In this document: positions 21,056-34,067 of the stretch, piece after piece | Layout of the letters: every line of letters begins with the position of its first letter | Position numbering within the stretch: the first letter of the stretch is position 1 | Assembly (NCBI GenBank): GCA_964035795.1 | Contig: OZ038321.1 | Coordinates: forward strand, 7,042,079 to 7,106,078 | DNA: 64,000 nt | Direction: 5' to 3' | Source: Pterobdella sp. o SKG-2022 | Lineage: Eukaryota > Annelida > Clitellata > Hirudinida > Piscicolidae | Program-made: the position numbers and the translations under genes | Notes under the pieces: model-generated | Database searches by the model: none | What the model saw: the letters and a program-made list of their open reading frames with translations, nothing else | Told to the model about the DNA's origin: nothing

Positions 21056-24000
21056 TTAGGATGGATTTTTCTTCTTCTTTTTCAATGATTTCTTGATGAA
21101 GTCAAAAACCTTCGACTTGGAATGTTTTTTACTTTTGATTGTCGCATGAGACTTATTTGAGGCTTTGATGTTGCCATCGGATACGCTTGAAGTGATTGGG
21201 GAGCGAGGTTTAAACTGAAATATGTTCTCTTCCTTTTCTTTTATCGAAGTTTTAGTGTAAAAATCTGAAACTAAAGCTAGAAACTCTTGTTGTTTATCAC
21301 AGTCAGTAGGATCCGAGGTGTCATAGTTGCCTTCAGAAGCTGTTGATGTTATTTCAAGTTGGGCTGCCACAGCTGCCAACTCATGTGAGACCTGGTCTCT
21401 TTGTGATTCTGGCAGAGTGTCTCCTCTTGTGTCTTTCTCCGCTGTTTGCAAGTTTATTTTTAATATTAAATGAGTGACTATAACGAAAAACTTGTTTTTC
21501 CTAATAAAAATTCATCGTCATTCGATTAATACTCATGATTTACAATATAATTTGAAACACAATTTTTTTAACCTGAAGAAATAAAAAGATTCTTTTGACT
21601 TTCTTCAGAAACACTTTCCTCCACCCGATTAGTTTCTCCTTTATGAATGTCAGATTCCAAAAGATGTTTCTGGGTTGTTTCTAATTTTTCATTTTCCTCG
21701 TGTTCTTTTTTAAGCTCTTCATGACTAACCATGCCTTCGCCTTTATCCTTTTTCTCAACACAATCATTTGGAATTTTTCCATCATTTTCGCTTAGTAATT
21801 CATCTTTTATACTCATTTTATCATTAACTAATTCATCGTTTTCACTAATTAATCCAACTTTCTCGTGCATCAATTCATCTTTCTCGTCAACCTCATCACT
21901 GGTCAAACCATCTTTCCCATTCATTACCTCAACTTTCTTATCTTCATCCATCTCATCGATCCCTTCACTCAGCAAGACACCCCTGTAGATCACAGTGTTG
22001 TTGGCTTCAGTGCTGGGCCCTGAGAAGACGTACTCCTCTTCCTCGTGGTATGTAGCCCTACTAACTTCATTAGATCTGCTGCCTGCAAAGTTTTGATTTC
22101 TTCTTTAGGTACAAAACCTGCTATTGCTGATCAAATCTTTGCAATTATTTTATATTTTTTTTAATAGTTGAAAAAAATATGAATATTCATAAGTTATTTT
22201 TAATATTCGAAAAAACAAAAATATGTTGTTTTAAATTTTATTTTAATATTCATTAAGCGATGTTAATTAAAAGGTATCATAAAGTTTCATGAGGATTCTC
22301 TAAGTGTTAAGTTGTGCTTTGGAAATGCTGCAATTTACAAGTTTGTATCACGTTCTCGTTAAAGTCGAACTACCTTGCTTCATGAAAGTTTGGAGAATGC
22401 ACACAAATATAAATTTCACGAAGCAATAAAATAAAGATAAATAGCTAAAAAATAAAAAATCTCCGAAAAATTAATTTTTGTGAATTTTTATCATTTAAAT
22501 TGATATTGTTCTATTTAAAACTTCTTTCTAGAACTATGCTAGAAAATTCTTAATCCTTTGATCATTCTTTTGAGAAAATATTAAAAACCATAATGTCTCT
22601 CACAAGGTAGTAAAACTTTTTATTTTTTTGCCTTCAAAACGATCAAACGGCAAAGGATTTCTTCCAATTTTGCAGTCAAAGTTTGTATGAATTCTTTGAT
22701 CGTTTTTTTTGAACATAATTTTAAAACATTGCTTAATCAATTTATAATTTCAGAATTTTACAAAAATTTTTTTCTTGATAATATTGAAAAAAACTATTAA
22801 ATTATATTTTATTTTTTCGAAATTATTTTGAAAAATTTTAAAATTCGATTGCAAGATTTTGTGAGCAATTGCAAATACTTAGTAAGCAAAAATTTATTAA
22901 CTAATTGAAAAACCTTATAATTAATAATGAAAAGTAATAAAAAAAATTTCTTTCCGCTCACGTTTTATGATAAGGCTAAACTTATCGAAAATTATAGCTT
23001 CTGATTCTCAATAAATGAATTAAAAATTTCTCTTATTTGATGTTTTTCGTTACAAAATAAAAATATCATCTTCATTGTACATAATTATAATAACCACTTA
23101 AAAAAGTTGAATTAAAAATTTCATGAGTAAAAATTATGTACATATAAACATGAAGGCAATAAGTCAGGTTTCAGAGGTTTGTTGAAGGCTTTTTGTAAGA
23201 AAACTTAACTTATCAAGCCTCTGATACAAAGATCTTGCCACATTGTCTTAATAAGCTCTTATACTAAACATATTATTGTGAAAAGCTTTATACTCCTAAT
23301 ACATACCATAGGAAAAAGTATAAAAACAAACCGTCTTTTTGCTGTTCAGACGACTCATTTTTGTGAAGTTGCTCATAATCGAACAAAAACTTCCTATGTT
23401 TCCTTTTCTTGTTTTTAGGGAGGCCAGAAACGATGCATTCCTGCAACAACCTGTTATCTAAAGGGGAAGTGTCCACGTCAGATGACTCAAAACTGACCGA
23501 CGAATCAGAATCATCGTGTGTTTCTGACTCTTGTGGTGCAGTTTGTGGGAACTTTTGTTGGCTGGATGTTGAAATTGTGTTAGCTTGAGAAGAAAGAGAC
23601 TTGTTAAAAGACTGATTTGATTTTTTTGTATACTGTATTTGCTTTGACTGGTTTTGTTCTCGATTTTTGTTACTTTTATTGTTGAAATGTGTAGGAGGTT
23701 GATAACCATCCTCTTCATCATCGAAGGACAATGGGGGGACTTTATCAGGAGTTCCCTCCACCTCATATTTCAACACTTGGTCCTCCAGGATGGGAATGGT
23801 CTTGACTGACGGAGTGGATGTTAAGTTGGCTTCCTTGTTGTGTGAGTTGGTGAGCTGCTCATGATTGAAGATGAAATTTTTAACTTTAGGATGCAAGGCA
23901 GACAGTGCATAGTTGTTTGATCGTTGAGGAGAGCTCTTGGAGCCCAAAGAACTCAGTGAGTCATTCCTTGAGAAAATCAAGGGTGTTCCTTCAGACATAT

Positions 24001-26923
24001 AACACTTGATGGTGTCTTCTGCGTAATAAGACTTGATATCATCAGTGGCAAACTTCTTCATCTCTCTCTTTTGTTTCAAACCATTGGGCATCGCAGCCTC
24101 TATTACTTCTTCCAACAATTCTTCATTTTCGTTTTCGTTATCTGAGAAGTCGTAATCATTAACTTCATCGCCATTTGCATTATCATCGTGGTTTTCATTA
24201 AGGCTCGGAATATCATTATTGACGGCAATTTTTTTAGCTTCCTCCTTGCCGGTATGAGGTGATGGGGGCATGGTTTCACCAGGAGAATCTGGAAGTTCAC
24301 TTGGAGAAACAACACCACTGGGTCTGTGTGAGTATATGCTACCAACACTGCTATGTACAGATGTTGCCTCAAAACTATTGACCGAGTCTAACGATGTGGT
24401 CCTTGAAAACATCATTGGTGTCTGGTTAATCTCAGAAAATGTAACGGATTTTTGACCTGAATTAGGATTGGAACTATTCTCACTTGAGCCTGAAGATTTG
24501 TAGTTAACTAGAATGGCTTTGTTAGGTTTGTCATACATTTTGGCGTCAGATTGGGAGGTTGAAGTGACGTTGAATGGTGTCTCGATGCTGCTAAGGTTGC
24601 ATGCTGGAGCGTTGATTTCAGAGTAAGTTTCAGGGGTATCTTCAGTGCAGTAATGTTTAGGATGTTCTGATGGACTGTATAGTGGTTTTGTGGAATTGAG
24701 CAACTGGTCTGTTGAACTTCCAAAACAATTCTCTTTATATTTATTACTGAAATCTATTATTTCATCAGTGCTTTCATCAAAGCCATAATAAAGATTTGGT
24801 TTTATATCAGCCTCAAAAACATCATAATTGCTTTGAGGAACGTTTTGAAAAAGCTTTGATGCATTTGCTTGGTGAATGGATTTTTGAAAAACATTATTTT
24901 GAATGTTGTTTGTTTTGAAGGTGTTTTCATTATAACTATTTTTAATGGTAACAGGTTGAAATAAATGGGAAGTTGAACTATCGGCTGAAGCTTCTTTCTC
25001 TTTTTTTCTGTCAATATAATATGCACTTTCCTTGTTTTTGTCATCAGATGGACTTGAAGAACAGGAAGAAAACAATGAAGAACTGTTGGTTTTGAAAAGT
25101 AAAAGATTCTTTAAAGCTGCAGAGCTCCCAAGAGATATAGCCTTATCTTCTGAGTTCACCAAATTCCCCAGTAAACCAACAGCACCTAGCTTCCACAGAC
25201 TCTGTTGGTCTTCAGCACATCGGGCAGATAAGTTCCACAAGGTGCCACAAGCATTGGCAACTACCACAATGTTTGAGGACTGTAAGTGGCTCAGTAACAG
25301 CTCTAGGCAGTGGTGCTTCCTCAATATCTGGAGGGTGGTCGTTGCAATGCAATAATATATCAACATATTAATCAATTCAAATCTATAACTTGTTCATCAT
25401 AACTCAAGTTGAGGCTTATTAAGTGATCTCAAATAATTTACAAATATACTTCAATAGATTCATTCAAATAAAACCCCAAACAATCTTTAACCTGTCTGCA
25501 ATGATCATTTACAGCAATATGGCTTGAGATATTTTTCAAGATGCCACCTCCATTTTCCACTATAGTCTCTGATTGGTTCAATAAAGACACAATAAACTCA
25601 AGAGAATGTGGGTAGTCGCAGATGTCAGCCTTGTTCTCAGCAGAGTGAGAGGAAATGTTCCACAAAGCATTCAGAAGGCATTTCAATGTTGATTCTCTTT
25701 CTGTTTCCATTGAACATTTCAACAAACCAAACACAACCCCACTCTAGAATGATATTTTCAAAATAAAAACACAATTAAAAGAGAAAACATGATTCTATCA
25801 TATAAATATATATCATATTATATTAAATCATATTAATACTTGAAATTGGACATAAAATTATTTTTCTAAGCGTTATAGTGTACTTCATGCCAAAAAGACT
25901 TTATTTAAAAGATTACACAATTATAACATAAGTTTCAAAAATCTAACATGAATAAAAAACTTATAAAAATAAGTTTTAATAGGAAAAAATCCTGCTGAAT
26001 CCATTTTTAAAATCTCAGTTATAATCAATATCCCAAACCTCTCTCAAAACCATCTTGCTGGTAGAATCTGCCTTCCATGAAATATTCCGAATAACACCAG
26101 CTACTACCTTTCTCAAATCTTCTCCACTTTTATCGAGCAGTTTTACTAAGGATGGAACAAAGTCTTCAATTGAGCATACAATCTTTTTGTTATGTATATC
26201 TCCATAAGTGAGGTTGGTTAGAGCCATGCATGTATGTTTCAGTTTCTTAATAATGTTGTCTGATGTAGGTTTGGCATCCAATTTGCTTGTGCAGTCAACT
26301 AATATGGCTGATATAGCCTGTAAGCCCTCTGTTTAAATTTATTAATTTGAGGGTTCTATTTAAAATTTAAAACTTTGATAATATGAATATATTTTAAATT
26401 GAATAAGGTAAATGTTGAATAAGTAATGATAATAATAAAACATATTTCAAAATGCCAATCACAAAACAATAATAAAACTCATAACCCAAATCACATATAG
26501 ATTTCCTATATTTCTCTTCAAAAGTCAGTCTCATCACCGCTTCCAAAACTTTCCCATTCACTTTAACTTCAAAAAAATTAAATATTTAAAATTTATCAAA
26601 TGCATTTAATACTATCAGAATAAACATTTATACATCAAAAGAAGAAAATGATGCAGCTTATTCAATAAATGGAAAATTGAGTTGAAAATAATTTAGCAAA
26701 TTTGAACATTCATCCAACCTTTTCCTACTGTTTCAGGATTATTCCCACCAAGAAGTCTGAAGGTGTTAGAACTGGCATTTGCATCAGAATTGAGCATTGA
26801 CAATAAGGAATACACTATGTCAATCTGCAAGCATTTTGATTAGCTAGAAAGTGGTTTTTAAAAAATTAAACCAATTACCTGTTTTTTGAAATCATCTTTC
26901 GGCATTTTTTGTACCGGCGTCAT
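21056..26923 (-). CDS. APC: APC, adenomatous polyposis coli homologue (short form)
   Basis: Scaffold of the beta-catenin destruction complex in Wnt signalling. Eight exons (-): 26923-26879, 26824-26719, 26566-26486, 26328-26039, 25743-25492, 25327-23332, 22082-21573, 21441-21056. They give 1221 residues with closed phases. Residues about 20-330 are armadillo repeats (GMxALTNLT-like CMALTNLTYGD, AGVIRNISWKADS, NACGTLWNLSARCAED). The large exon 6 carries a 15-aa-type repeat (IDFSNKYKENC). It also has 20-aa beta-catenin repeats (TPMMFSRTTSLDSVNSFE near 570, GTPLIFSRNDSLSSLGS near 710), the flanking SPSELPDSPGETMPPS, and axin-binding SAMP-type sites (EEVIEAAMP, LLQECIVSGLP). Exons 7-8 are acidic then very basic (KKSLKKKKKNPS). 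The N-terminal coiled-coil and first armadillo segment of vertebrate APC are not seen. Only 420 bp separate its start from the PDZD8 stop. Confidence 0.94.
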
Positions 26924-27343
26924 GATATTAAATCTTCGGTTTCACTAGGTACTGATCCACGATTCTAATCAAAATTTTATAAAAGATAGAGTCGGATATA
27001 TATTTTTTGATTAATTTCTTCAATTTTAAAATAAACTCCAAGACAATTTTTAGACTAAAATTTATTTCAAGAACAATAAAACCACAAACAAACTTTTAAA
27101 TAAAAATATGATAAATATGACATTTGAAAATAACAAATTTTTAAATAAAGCTTAACTAACGTAGATAAATAAGTCTAAAAGAGAAAGACAAAACACAAAT
27201 TTTAAACAAAAACCATAGTGAAAAATAAAATAAGATAAGTGAAGCTAGACATCTTATGCTAGAAAAAATTAATTCTATTAAATTTTGAATCAAGTTATAC
27301 ATTTGGAATATTTTAAATTCAATTATCACAACTAAAACGTTTT

Positions 27344-30300
27344 TCAATCAATACTGATTTGTAGCGAGGAAGAAAATGTTTCTTTAGGCTTCATGTCTAA
27401 GAAAACACTTTCATGAGAGAAAGATCTAGTAAGCAACTTTTTACTTTCACTTCTTCTTGGTGTCGGATCTATTTCAAACAAAATGTTGTCGAAATTCTTG
27501 TTGTTATCAAATGATTCATCACTGAAAGCACTTGCATAAGGTTTCCTTTCAGAAGAATCTTTTTTATCGACTTCATTATAGTTCTTGAAATCATCATCAT
27601 CTTTGTCTTCGTCGTCTGAATGAAATTCATCCTCTGAAACAGCTTTTTTCGCGTTCATTTGAGTGATTTCATCGACTTCTTTAGTGTAGTTTTCAGACTC
27701 TTTTTTGGCCATCTCTTCTTCGTCCATTACACATTGAAATCCGGCGCAATACTGCAACATCAATAACTTGAGCGATTTTAGCTTTTCATCACTATTTCGT
27801 ATTTTTTCTCTCAACAACTCTTTAGTCTTAGCATTGGAACATCTAGTCTCCATTGTCTTCAACTCGTTGTTCTTCAAACATTCACTTTCAATCTCTTTTT
27901 GAGCCATCGATATCTTTAAATATTTAAGATTTTATTAATATAGTTTTTAATGAATGATCAAAATTTTCATTTATCAGCAAAAACCTTATAAGTTCAAGCA
28001 AACTTATAGATGACTAAAAAAAGTCCGAAAAGCTATAAAATATATTTCTAATCGATGTTCGAAGCCACAGACCACTCGACTAAGGTGCTTTTCTCTCTCA
28101 TCTGGAGGCAGGTTTTTGTAGAGGCGTTGACCTAAAAGTTTGGCTTCCATCTCATGCTTCTCTTCGTTCACATGGTCGTAATCAAAGTCCCCAGGTAACT
28201 GCGGTCGTGTTTTAAAACTGATAAAAATTCACCAAATCAATATTAACAAATCGTCTTAGATACAACATCTATAAACTGCCATTTTTGTTATTACTACAGA
28301 TTTTTTGATGAAAACTTATATGATAAATAAAAAACAACTGTACATTGATGTTGTTGATACTTCTAGGCATGTTCTTGATTGGAACTCGCTTATCTGATGT
28401 GGATAGATTAATGAAATATCAATACTGGAAACATTAAAGTTTCATAATTTTGAAGTTTGCGTACTAAATACATTTAAAGGGTATTCGAACACTGCAATTA
28501 AAAACAGTAACATGTAATAAAGAGTATAAATGATAAATTTGTTGCAATCTTCATAAAACTAATCGCTATATAGACTCGCTATGGGAGTGTTGAGAGAGAA
28601 TACATTAGCAAAAGTACTATTAAATATAATATTACTACAAAACGGTTTTATGATTCGACTTAGTTGTCGACTTCAACTAACTATATAAAGATTTTCAAAT
28701 AATATTGAAACAACATAATAATAACAATAAATTGAAAACTAAGACAATTTTAAACCATTATAAACAGCTTTTTGTGTGCATTTAGTTTCCATGATGCACT
28801 TTTCCACACACTTCTTATGACATATCATCCTACACACCATACACATGGAGGCCGATTTGAACCAGATCTTCGAGTGACCATGTGGAGTTATGTGTGTAAT
28901 ATTGGTATTACTTTGGCATTTTGTCTTACTTGGTTTTATTAATAAATATTCGCCAGCAGAATAATTTTTCGAACTAATTAAAACCTTTGCAAAGAATCTG
29001 ATAAATTTTCTTGGAATATATTCACTGAAATTAGTGATAGATTTATCAAAACTGAATATAAAAACATCTCCAACCAAATACACAAAAGAATTTACATTTA
29101 TGAAATTTTATTTCTATATATTTTATTTAATTTTTTACTTTATACTCGATCAATTCTCAAAAATTAACAATTTAATTTTTAAATCGTTATCTACATAATT
29201 TTATTCTAAAACTGTTGCATGGATTTATTTGAAGATTTAAATACCCACCTTTTTGATACAGAAGCCACAATACACGGCGGATTGAAGCTGAACAGAGTGG
29301 AATTCATGCACGTTGGATGATGCCAATGGTTTCAACTGTGGGCTTCAATATATGTTGCAATTTAGAGATATTGGAATTTTTTAGAAATCATATCAGATTA
29401 TACTACTGCAGGAGTCCCGGTAGCTATACATGGAAATTTTAGAAACTAAATATATTTATAAGTAGTTTGGTAACTAAATTAATAAATATTAATGAATGTG
29501 TAACTGATTATGTGGTTAAAATACTAAGACCAATAGACTTAAAGTGAACCGACCTTTCTCCTATAGGAGTGCTTATAACATTGTCATCATCATCGCTCTT
29601 CAACTCATTCTTGTTCTCATCCTCCTCCAATAGGTGGTTATAAATATTATATATAGATTACTAATATATTATAGGACAGACTACAAATGATCAACTATCA
29701 AAATTAAATCAACTCCATAATAAATTTCATCATAAAACTATTATTATTATCCTCATTGAATAACTTGTAACTAAGTTACCGGCGAATCTTGTTTGAAAGC
29801 CTTAATATCCCTGAAGTAGTTGAACTTAAGCAGGATGTTGCCATGGCATAGTTTCTCTTCGAAGCCAGGTAGGTTGGAGTATTCAGGAAAGAGTTGGTTC
29901 CTGTTTTATTATAGATGAGATAATTACATATGTTAAAGTATCAATAGCTTATACAGACCTAATGTTATTGTGATGAGTTTTAGAATTTTTTTTTTTATAT
30001 AACAGGGAAACAACCTCTAAAACCACAATCGTTAAGCTTTTAGAAGCTCAACGTCTCATAAAACAACGTAATAATATCACAAGCATCCAGCATGATTCTC
30101 ACAAGAACCACCAACCCTGGGACAACTCTTGTGCCTGAGGGCATGATGTTGATGGCTTTAACCACGTCACCCTGCAGTGTCAAGGCGCATTCAAATGCTA
30201 TGTCGCTCATTGAAACACCCACCTATGAGGGAGTGTTTGTATGCGTGAGAGGTTGGTACAGCTCCAACTACACTAATTATAGTTGTTACTCCACTAGTTG

Positions 30301-33300
30301 GTACTTCAATTTTATCACAAGCAAACAAATAATTGAAAATGATCAATCATAAATTTTATCATCTGCATTCAACGCATTTTTTCTTTCGTAATTTTTTTAT
30401 CGAAAGACTTGCAAGGATACAACGCACATGTCCAAGAAGCAGCTTTCTTTCCAGGGATACGTTCTTATTGCTTCTTTCCACCTTCTCCTTCTCAATCCAC
30501 AAACACACGTTGATGAAATTGCTGTTGTGCTTTATGTCAAACTCAAACTTCTGGTTGAAGATTGGATTCTGTGTGTGTAAAATTATTAGTAGCAATAGTG
30601 TTATTATTATTAGCAGTATTATTTCCATTATTAATAATTATAGTATTACAGTATTCAAGGAAATACAGTGCAAAAATTGTTTCTTTGAGATATTATAGTC
30701 AAATTAAATTCATTGTAACAATTATACAATTCAGCGCTTTTTAAGAGAATCTTTTCTGTAAATTGGGCGCCATATAAATATTCTGATATAAAAAATGTAG
30801 AATTTTTTATGGAATTTTCGGAGAATTAAAATAAAATTTAAAAACTTATAATGGCGATAACAACTAAGCATCAGAAGTGTGAGTCTCAAAATAAAAGATA
30901 GAAATGATAAACAACTAGTAGAGCTTTCTAATTTACTAAATAACCATCATAAGAGCTAGTAATAATTGTAAAAATAATGATAGAAATAATTTAAATGTTA
31001 CCTGACAAGACGGAATCTTATTGGAAAACATTGAGTCATCAAGCTTTTTGTGATGAAGACGTTGATGATTATTGATGTTCATGTTGAAGTATTTTGTGTT
31101 CATGATATTTAAGAGATGCATTTAACAACATTCTAAATTCACGTTTGTAAACTTTAACCGATGTGGACCTTTATATAGTCATTAGAATGAAAAGTATATA
31201 GCATAATAATTTTTTTTTAAAACTGGAAGTCGAACCGCTATAATATCAACCACTTATAATATAACGCCCCTCTACTAAACATGTTATGAAAAACTAAACA
31301 AAAATGAACCATGAATGAAGAAATACTTTTATTTAAAAAAAAAACAAATCTTACGATAAGTTCGACCTTATCATAATAAATTAAACTTATTTAGACAATA
31401 AATTTTATACTATCATCCCCCTTGGTAAAGAAAAATGGGCTATAAAAGGATTTGATTGATTGAATATATCAAAATTAAACCTTTTGATAGTCATTTTCCA
31501 CATGTTTGGCACCTAACTTGCTGACATTGGAAGCTTTGGAGTTTGATGGTGGGTTGGAAATAGACTCTTCTCTCTTCTTCACGTCCTCCATCTCTTTGAC
31601 CGTCTTTTGACAATGGTGAATAATTGGAAAAAAATTTCAAAGAAAAACAAGAGTGCTCGTAGACATGGCATAATAAAAAACGTCAAAAAAAAATAACTGA
31701 ATCTATAAAATGAGTAGCAAAACACATTTTTCACACCAACAATTGAAACTAGTCTTTTAAACACGGCCGTTAGAATATAATGAATAATACAAATGTTTGA
31801 AAAATACAACGATGATATAATGAATTTTACAAATGTTTGAAGGCTACATGAAACCTGTGGCTTATGGAGAGATGTCCTGAGCTTGCCACTGATGTGCCTT
31901 TCCAATCGCAAAAGGAATCTGTGAACAAGCATTATGGATTATAATGACAATGATAGATCATTATAAAAAAAAGTCAGTAAAAACAATAAAAATAACAATA
32001 AAAATGCCTCAAAATAACATCAAATACAACGTTAGAATCATAGTAATTCGCATGTTTGAACAATTGATTTATTTAAAACGTATAATCAATATCCGAAGAT
32101 AAGTTAAGTAGCCTAAATGGATACGCTAATGTTCAGCCAAAAGTTGTCAAAGATTACGGCTATTTTATGAATAAATATTACTCTAACATCATTTTAGGCT
32201 CAAAGTTTAATTGAACATTCAATATAGAAGCTATTTAATTAACTAATTATAACACAAGCTGTGACCTTTCTTTAGATGCTTTGATCATTTTGGCGGCATA
32301 CTTTGATGATGTAACTTTGACTCCGTTTACTGCAGTGAGTAGATCGTTCTGAAATTTATTAATACGTGTAGGAATGATGCTTAATCATTAGTGAAGCTCA
32401 AACAAATATGGATAAAACTTTATTAGTTGAATGGTAGACGGTTTGAGTAATTAATTGATTAATGAAATAACTGATTAGTTATTTTGAGCTTAAATTTAGC
32501 CAAACAGGTATAGTTTAATGATTAAATAATTAATTATCCTAAGCATGTTCACGTCAGTTTAATAAGCCCTTATGATAACTATCATCATCATTCAGCTTAG
32601 ATTACACAAATCCAAGTGTACCAGTAACCTAAAAAATAAACCGACTAAATTTATTTATTCATTGAAACTTGTTGAACCGTTGTATTTCGAAATGTTTTAT
32701 GTGAGACTTACAGCCCAAATATGATTAACTTTTGAAACTATCAAATATCAAGGTCGGTCATTTCTACATTTGGGTGATTTTCTTTGCCGTTAACAACTAG
32801 GATTATACGCCGACAAATGATAAAAACACCTGACTATCAGTTTTTCGATATTTACTACAAAAAGCATAATTATCCAGGTTATAACATAAATACTTGTAAC
32901 TATAAGTGCTAAATCGGAGTATTTTTATAATAAATACCCAAACCCAAAACTATGTATAGGGAAAAGCTTGGTGGTCAAATGAAATTACTTAAAGGCTTGC
33001 GTTTCGAAGATTGTCAAAGTAGCAACCTGAGTGATCTTGAGCTTGTGAGCATGTGATCCTTCAGCCACCCCCGTCACCACCACCACCCTCTCGTAACGCT
33101 CTGCTGAAAACTTCTGTATGGTTTGTGGATATGTATGTTGAATGTCCTGTTATAATGTCATTTTCAACACAGCCTCATGATAAGCTGGGACTCATCTGAA
33201 GTTTAAGTTGAAAATAAATGTTGAATTATTTGAAGAAATGCATCTATGGAAGGTTTTATTGAATTGTTCATGGTCAAAGTAATTAAACTCATATACTAAA

Positions 33301-33991
33301 AATCTTATGTTTATACCAATATCAATTATCGAAAGTTTTGTTGAATAAAAACAGTATACATGTTCTTTCAAAAAATTCTTTATAAATCAAGTATATTTTG
33401 AGAAATTTAAATTTACTAAGAACATACGATGTCTCTTAAAAACTACCAATATAACACAAAACATAAAGTCACATCTTCAAAAGTGATTCCTAGAATCTGG
33501 TTATTGTTGAATTCACACTCAAAAACCGCCCAATATTTCTGCCTGTGTGCCTTCACTTCCAGCCATTCCACCGAATCTTTAGAAATTTCAGATTTAAAAT
33601 GTTTATATTTTATCATTATTACAAAATATTCAATTTAATTCAACAATTAGATTTAATTAAATTATTTAAATTCTCATTAAATATTCAAATTCTTATATTT
33701 CATCAACATCATAATAAAAACCGAATATCGAGTATTAAAAAAAAATTTCGTTTTTATAAACTACATCCTGAAAAAATTGCTATGACTAAATTTTACATAG
33801 AAAAATCAATATTTCCCAATAGTTATTTTTAATGTATGATTTTACTTTGACTTCACTATTGATTTTAATCTTATAAAGTCAATTTAAATGAATCACCCAG
33901 TGTGAGAGTGCAATAAATGAGAGAATCTTTGCAATTAGTGGTTAAGTTTGTGCATCCCGTCAAGATTACCTGGAACAAGATATGAGAAAAA

Positions 33992-34067
<76 letters not shown>

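Noticed and set aside
23458..25355. Several long frames in other registers across the big APC exon
   Set aside because: They are shadows of the 665-codon APC exon 6.
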